From positions 204,003 through 268,002 of the forward strand of contig BCKL01000017.1 of assembly GCA_001600635.1 (NCBI GenBank): a stretch of DNA of 64,000 nt, read 5' to 3'. Positions 58,606-64,000 of this stretch are shown one piece after another (the first letter of the stretch is position 1; each line of letters opens with the position of its first letter). The DNA comes from Leucosporidium creatinivorum (lineage: Eukaryota; Basidiomycota; Microbotryomycetes; Leucosporidiales; Leucosporidiaceae). The translations under genes were made by a program, and so were the position numbers. Under the pieces are notes generated by a model that saw only the letters and a list, made by a program, of their open reading frames with translations, had not been told where the DNA came from and made no database searches.

Positions 58606-60226
58606 CTGACACCTACTACAGTGCCCTTCGATATCAACCAGCTCATACGGCTGGCAAAGAAGGCGTTCACGGCAAGTCGCCCTCTGCTTGCGCTCGTACG
58701 TTTCGCTGACGACCTGGACACTTCAGTTCTACAAAAAGTACCAGGCCAAGCAGAAGAACAAGCAAAGTCAAGCTCAGCACCAACAGCAACAGCAGCAGCA
58801 GGGCGGAGCTTGGGGCAACAATAACCAGTCGCCGTATCCTCAAACGAACGGCAATCAGCAACACCAGCAACAGCAGTACTCGTCCAGCCCTTACCCTCAA
58901 CAGCAAGGCCAAGGTGGAAAGGTGCACGGAGGCTATGGCTCGCATGATGGACCCGCTACAGTGAGTCGCGACCACCTCTCTTCGCCGACTCTAGGCCGGA
59001 AGGGGGACCTGCAGGCCAGGAAGAATCAGAGGGCCGACCTATGCTCGTACATCCATCCGCAGCTACTGCCTCGTGCGGTGGTGGAGCGTTGCGTTCAACG
59101 TCTCGTCGAGCTGGAGGCCCTCTCGGTCGCCGTCGAATCGGCGCAGAAGCTCTCGCTTGCTTCGAGCACAAGACGAGAGCTTACCCATCTCCCTCTACTA
59201 TTCCCCTTTTCCTTCCCCGCTGCATCACCATCATTCTCCCGCCCTCCCTCAACCGCTCTCGCCCTCTCCTCGCGACGATTCACCACCTCCTCCCTCCTCG
59301 GCGCTCGCAATCCTCGCCATGCCTTCCGTCCGCCAATACCCGTCTTCACTCCCCCTCCTCCACCACCAACTCTACCACCACGCAATTCGGTCTTCTGGCT
59401 TCTCCCCGCCTTCCTACGACCCTCCCTCCGCCATCTCATCGGCTTGGACCTCCTCGATGAGCAGAACCAGGACATGGCCAACGCTCAAAACTCGAACTAC
59501 GTCGACTTGCGGAACAAGGCTATCCACGAGGGTGATATGATGGTGCGTTGGATCGATCTCGACGAGCTCGCGCTCTCTGCTTCGGCGATGCTGACTTCCC
59601 CCTTCGGCCCCTGAACAGGGCAAGGCCTTTGCCGCGAGCAAGCAGGCCTACTCGGCTGGCGATGGAGGACGTGCGCACGACCTCTCGATCGAGGGCAAGG
59701 AGCACCAACGCCTCAAGGAGCAGTACAACGACCAGGCGGCCAACTGGATCTTCAACGAGAACAACAAGACTCAGCCTCGCGGCTCGATCGATCTGCACGG
59801 ACTCTATGTGCAAGAGAGTATCGAGTTCACTGAACGCGCTATCAATGTACGTCGTTTCTCCCTCCGTCTCGCCGAAGCCGCTCACCCTCCTTATCTCCCT
59901 CGCCTCACACAACTCGCTTCCCACCTCGCCACCGCCATCTTCACTCATTTCTCCACTATCAACTCTACGTGCCACAGTCCTCCCGCCAGTCTGGCCTCCC
60001 CGAACTGCGCGTAATCGTCGGCAAGGGCAATCACTCCCCCGCGCACGTCGCCAAGATCAAGCCCGCCATCGAGGATCTCATGCAGCGCGAGCGCCTCACC
60101 GCTTACCTCGACCCTCATAACTCGGGAGTCCTTGTCGTTCAGCTGCAGGGACAGGGAGGAAAGGGAAGTCGGGAGATCATCGGCGATTTGGAGAGGGATC
60201 AGAGCAATGATTGTGTTATTATGTAG
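58573..60226 (+). CDS. DUF1771-Smr domain protein (start codon split by intron)
   Basis: The first coding base A (58573) precedes a GTGAGT donor; the intron 58574-58621 (48 nt, CTGAC branch) ends in CTACAG and the next exon starts TGCCC, so A plus TG forms the start. Exons then run 58622-58671, 58727-58960, 59465-59542, 59619-59846 and 59978-60226; 279 residues. N-terminus MPFDINQLIRLAKKAF, a long Gln/Asn/Pro low-complexity segment (about 30-90), DUF1771 (NYVDLRNKAIHEGDMMGKAF, AHDLSIEGKEHQRLKEQYND), then Smr with GSIDLHGLYVQESIEFTERA and RVIVGKGNHSPAHVAKIKPA. Smr domains nick or bind nucleic acid, often on colliding ribosomes, using an HGLxV-type motif present here. Intron 3 (58672-58726) is GC-AG; intron 4 is 504 nt. 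Confidence 0.82.
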
Positions 60227-60582
60227 AGCGTGGAGGGAGGCATATCATATTGAAGGAGGAGGCAAGGAGGGAGGCTGCACCGCATGCGCCGAATTTATTG
60301 TTCGAATAGATTGACCGAAGCGAGCGCCGAGCTCCTCAGACGTCGAGGAAAGTGAGCCCCCAGCAGGCTTGCAGTGAGGCCGCGGACCACTAGCGAATGC
60401 TATCTTGGCTCCTGGTGGAGCTGCTTTTGAAAGTCCCGAGACGGCAAGGGTTGAAACATGAGGCTCCAACAAGCTGAACTTTCGGAGCTCCTCGGCTTAA
60501 AGTGGCTTGCTCTCCTCCCACAACTTGCTCCCGGCTCCTCGACCTGGCTACACGTCCGTCAAATCTATAGCAATTGCTCGAT
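60227..60582. other. Flank between Smr gene and F-box remnant
   Basis: 3'UTR of the Smr gene and upstream sequence of the next gene. No coding signal beyond non-family open frames. Confidence 0.5.
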
Positions 60583-61411
60583 ATGCACCTTGACACCACC
60601 GCGTCGCTTCCCGGTGCTGCTAATGCTGCTCCAAGTCGAACCAGCCTTCCCGCCGAGCTCGTTTGGAAGATTCTCGAGCCCGCCGTCAAGGAGCTGCAAG
60701 TCGAAGCTCGTATACAGACTTCTAGCTCGCTATCCCTGGCAGACCGAGCTCACCCTACTCGGCTCGATCGAAGCCTCCGAGATCCCTCCTCGCCTCCACC
60801 CTTCCAGCCCTCTCCCGCGACTCGTCCTTTCCAATCTCAACCTAGAGTCCATCTTCAGCGTCACCAGTACCGAAACCCTCGGCACGCGCCTCTTCTCGTC
60901 AATCATCCTCGCCGAATCGGATCATCCCTTCGGAGTGTCCTACCAGCACCTCGCGATGCAGCCAAAACACTCACCAGGATTGAAGGTCGAGCATCTATCT
61001 ATCCACGAGTCGGCGTACTGCCAGAGCGGCATGAGCGGCCCAATCGCCAATGTTCGAGGCGACCCCATGCTTATTCCCTGGGTCGCCTTTCACTTCCTCC
61101 TCACTCTGCGTGGACCTATTGAGATCCTGCCGGCGACAGGCTCTGCAGAATCTCTCCCTCGGACACTCACCCGCCTCGAGATTCGACCTTCGCCTCGCTT
61201 TCGCGCGGTTCATGCGCCATTTCCGGCGAAGATTGAGGACAGGACACTGGAGCCCCTGCCTGCTGTCGACAAGGAGAGGGCCGAGGAGGTGCTGTGTAGA
61301 GCGCTGGACAGCTCAAAGACGCTGAAGCATCTCGAACTGCCGAAGGTGTGGGCGAGCGAGGAGGTGAGGAGGAGGTGCGCCGAGAAGGGAGTGAGGCTGA
61401 TTGTGATCTGA
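60583..61411 (+). pseudogene. F-box-like gene with apparent frameshift
   Basis: The frame starting at ATG 60583 gives MHLDTTASLPGAANAAPSR then an F-box start (TSLPAELVWKILEPAVKELQ), but soon turns non-conserved. A second frame takes over near 60700 (SKLVYRLLARYPWQTELTLL) and stays open to 61411, with leucine-rich segments (RLVLSNLNLES, SLPRTLTRLEIR) and a helical end (ASEEVRRRCAEKGVRLIVI). No intron with acceptable ends joins them, so one small indel seems to separate the F-box from its repeat region. The two halves fit one F-box/LRR gene of about 270 residues. Alternatively only the downstream frame is expressed from an unseen exon. Confidence 0.5.
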
Positions 61412-61592
61412 GGCGCGGAGACTCGTAGTGTAGCTCAGGAGCAGTGCTCTCAATAAACGAGGCTGTACTTTCGCTGACCCTGGCGACTGGAGAGAGTCGA
61501 CAGGTTCTGTCTTTCCCCCTCCCCTCCCGCTCATCTCGACAAACGCCGAACCCGTATCTGTCGACCTCTCTCGATTCCACACGGCTCCACCG

Positions 61593-62745
61593 CTACCTCA
61601 CACCATTCTCTAGATACTCGGCAAACAACCTCGCAATCTGCTCCTGCGTCAACTCGGTCTGCGCCTGCTGATTGAGCTTGGAGAACTGCCTCTTGAGCCT
61701 CTGCAGCATAGGCATCGAGACGGGCTTGTAGATGTTGAGCTGCACCTTTACGGTCGGGCTGGTGGGGAGGACAAGAGTTGTTAATCCCGAGAGCGGGGAG
61801 AGGGATTGCTGGGAGAGAAGGGTGGTGATGAGGAGTGAGGTGGTCGATTCGAGGAGGGTGAGGTAGGAGGTCGTGGAAGTGTGGACCTGTAGAGGAGCGA
61901 GATGAGCGTAGGGTCTAACTACCAGCTCAGAGATACTCACAGGAAGGGTAGCGACATTTGGTGGCTTCACATCACCCGTGGTGATGGCGTCCCATATCCG
62001 CTCGGCGTCGGCGCTGCCCAAGATCCCCTCTGCTGCTCCCTCGGGAGCGACCGCTAGGCTGCCGTCGAAGGAGGGGACGGTGATAAGAGGAGAGTCCCAT
62101 CGTGCCGCCGATGAAGGCTCCTCGAAGCGTGAGATGAGGTTCTCGAGCCTATGGAGCGAGAGCACCGGTCAGCGGGAGCCGAGAGTCCTCGCAAAAGCTC
62201 TGCACTGACGTCGGCTCAATGTAGGACGAGGTGGACGGTCGTGTAGCGTTCCATTCTGCGCACTTTGCCGGTGGGGTAGCGATGAAGACCTGCTCGGCGT
62301 TAGGGTCAGCTTCGCCTTTTTGTGGCTCGGCGGCTCGACTCACCGTGCAGGGCCTGACTGAAGCTTCCCTCGCCGCGCAGTACATCTGATACCGACTGCC
62401 CTTGATGTAGTTCATCGCGTCGACGATCACGATGGTCTCCTTGTTGATGGCGCGAACGACAGCACTGAAGAGGGTCGCCCGAGCTGGCTTCTCGGCGCGG
62501 CTGTCTGTTGCGAGGAAGCACCGATTGGTTAGACGTATTCTTTGGATCCTTCTCGAATTGCACTCACCATCATAAGAGCTCTTGGCCAGCCCCAGCGACT
62601 CGTCGTTGATCACCACCGTCTTCAAGCGGGCGATTGCTGGCGGTGTTGAAGGCAGTGCAAGCTTGGCGGCGAGAAAGCTGGAGAGCTCCTGCGCTCGGGT
62701 CGATTTGCCGCTCGAAGGGAAGCCTACAAGCGTGACGAGAGCCAT
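61593..62745 (-). CDS. KTI12: Elongator-associated P-loop protein Kti12
   Basis: Five exons (62745-62568, 62504-62344, 62289-62210, 62148-61941, 61886-61593) give 306 residues. MALVTLVGFPSSGKSTRAQE contains the Walker A P-loop; VVINDESLGLAKSSYDDSRA, then EKPARATLFSAVVRAINKET, IVIVDAMNYIKGSRYQMYC and FIATPPAKCAEWNATRPS follow the Kti12/PSTK family order. The C-terminal half carries LENLISRFEEP, ARWDSPLITV and the end LTQEQIARLFAEYLENGVR. Kti12 is an ATPase-like, tRNA-binding regulator of the Elongator complex needed for wobble-uridine modification (and hence for zymocin killing). The start Met is directly before the P-loop as in other family members. Confidence 0.92.
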
Positions 62746-63046
62746 TGCAGCTCGGAGAGAAGGGGAGCGCCTTTTTGTTGAAGAGGGGTCGTTGAAGCGA
62801 GAAGGAGTGGTAGGATATGACTGAGCAGTAGGAGCTGTAGCTGAGTCGTAGCGAGGTGCTGAACGAGGTGAAGTGCGAGAGACGATGATGTAGCGAGAAG
62901 CCAACCTCCGCACGGCTCGACGACTTGGACTCGAACTCGGTGAAACAGCCCTTGTGCTTCCGCCGCTCACTTCGCTTGGGTCCAACAGCTCATTTTCGAC
63001 TCTCTGTACCTCAGCCGCTCTTCTCTACCCGCCAACACACATCAGC
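62746..63046. promoter_or_regulatory. Divergent promoter, KTI12 and enoyl-CoA hydratase gene
   Basis: 301 nt between start codons on opposite strands. No specific factor site could be assigned by eye. Confidence 0.45.
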
Positions 63047-64000
63047 ATGTTCCAGCTGCCCGCTCTCCGCCTCGCAGGCGCAACTCGCGTCGGATCCCTG
63101 CAGCGCTTCCCTCGCCCGTCCACGGTCCGGTTCCTCTCTACAGCACCGACCTACGAGAATATCATCCTCAGTACTCCTGCTCCTGGCGTTACTCTCATCA
63201 CTCTCAACCGGCCCAAGGCGCTCAACGGTCCGTCGGCGTCTCGCTCGCCTTGTCTGCTGTCTTGCAGCTCGCTGACAGCTGCCTTCGCTACGCCCGAACA
63301 GCTCTTAGCTCCCCTCTCTTCACCGAGCTGAACGCCGCCCTCCGCGAGGCTGCCACGGACGACTCAGTCGGCGCCGTCGTTCTCACGGGCAGCGACAAAG
63401 CGTTCGCCGCTGGAGCCGACATCAAGGAGATGAAGGACAAGGAGTTTGCCGAAGTGTACAAGACCGACTTTCTGGCCCACTGGACCGAGGTCACCAAGTT
63501 CCGCAAGCCCATCGTCGCCGCTGTCAGTGGTTACGCGGTGAGTGGGGCTCAGCCTGAGATCCAGGTAAGGGAAGCTGGGTGCTGATGCTTTCATTTGGTC
63601 CACTACAGCTCGGTGGAGGATGTGAGCTCGCCATGATGTGAGTTACAGGTCTCTTTGCTGCGCCGAGTCGATGAATGCTAGCCCTTCGGCTCCGGCGAAT
63701 CCCTCGCTGATCCCGGTTGTCACTCTTAACAGGTGCGACATCATCCTCGCTGCTCCTACCGCCGTCTTTGGTCAGCCCGAAATCAACGTACGCTCCATCT
63801 CATGCTCCTAGCTTCCCTCGCTGACCTCGGCGATGCCTTCGCAGCTCGGAGTCATTCCCGGCGCCGGTGGAACTCAACGTCTCACTCACGCCATCGGCAA
63901 GTCGAGGGCCATGGAGATTGTCCTCACCGGCAAGAATTTCTCGGCTCAGGACGCCGCCGCATGGGGTCTCGTGTCGAGGGTTGTCGAGGAGGGAAGTGTC
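63047..64000 (+). CDS. ECHS1: Mitochondrial enoyl-CoA hydratase (partial at window end)
   Basis: Exons 63047-63227, 63302-63537, 63609-63637 (29 nt), 63733-63787 and 63845 to beyond 64000. The N-terminus [20 protein letters not shown] is Arg/Leu/Ser-rich without acids, a likely mitochondrial presequence. Then come [35 protein letters not shown] (CoA-binding turn), [20 protein letters not shown] (oxyanion hole), [20 protein letters not shown] and [20 protein letters not shown]. The Glu in QPEI and the Glu in AMEIV match the two catalytic Glu of crotonases. The enzyme hydrates trans-2-enoyl-CoA in beta-oxidation. About 85% of the protein lies in the window. Confidence 0.93.

Noticed and set aside
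59041-59460. Open frames in the long Smr intron as a nested gene
   Set aside because: They are Arg/Ser/Pro-rich, occur in several frames at once and show no domain or splice support.

Overview
ORGANISM. The window reads as a compact, GC-rich nuclear segment of a basidiomycete fungus, most likely a red-yeast type (Pucciniomycotina, Microbotryomycetes-like); that placement is inference from style. Genes are dense and split by many short introns, mostly 48-100 nt. Donors are GTGAGT, GTGCGT, GTACGT or GTTCGT, and a stereotyped CTGAC/CTAAC branch motif lies shortly before each acceptor. I rebuilt exons by hand from splice signals, reading phase and family similarity. The exon sums of every intact model are divisible by three. 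No tRNA, rRNA, CRISPR array or retroelement was seen. LAYOUT. 1-12140 is a large inverted duplication. Each arm carries a nitrilase/apolipoprotein N-acyltransferase-like gene facing an F-box/leucine-rich gene. The arms flank a centre with a Yap-type bZIP factor and the ribosome-assembly gene UTP23. Decay is reciprocal: the left arm has a broken acyltransferase-like gene and a sound F-box gene, while the right arm has an intact acyltransferase-like gene and an F-box gene lacking the start codon. 12360-13965 is a 5'-truncated MFS transporter. 14164-22430 holds a polyproline protein, a decaying F-box gene, a membrane RING-H2 ubiquitin ligase and a class II aldolase/adducin protein. 23095-31706 holds a Pumilio protein, TRS33 and ARP5. 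32195-37719 holds a small secreted Cys-rich protein, the proteasome assembly chaperone PSMG2/ADD66 and AVL9. 38904-47197 holds RPS26, a DUF218 protein, a very large KH plus RS-rich protein and a secreted protein. 48049-54418 holds eRF1, a DUF2415 WD-type protein and WDR83/MORG1. 55172-64000 holds another F-box gene, a CFA-synthase-like methyltransferase, a DUF1771-Smr protein whose start codon is split by an intron, a frameshifted F-box remnant, KTI12 and a mitochondrial enoyl-CoA hydratase cut by the window end. HOW THEY FIT. Most loci are housekeeping: ribosome assembly and release (UTP23, RPS26, eRF1, KTI12), mRNA control (Pumilio, KH/RS protein), trafficking (TRS33, AVL9), chromatin (ARP5), protein turnover (RING ligase, PSMG2, F-box genes) and fatty-acid metabolism. 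They form no operon-like pathway. The accessory component is the F-box/LRR family: five members in 64 kb, three of which share one C-terminal signature and at least three of which are damaged. The inverted duplication is the most unusual structure. Identity figures are hand estimates; no database search was possible.
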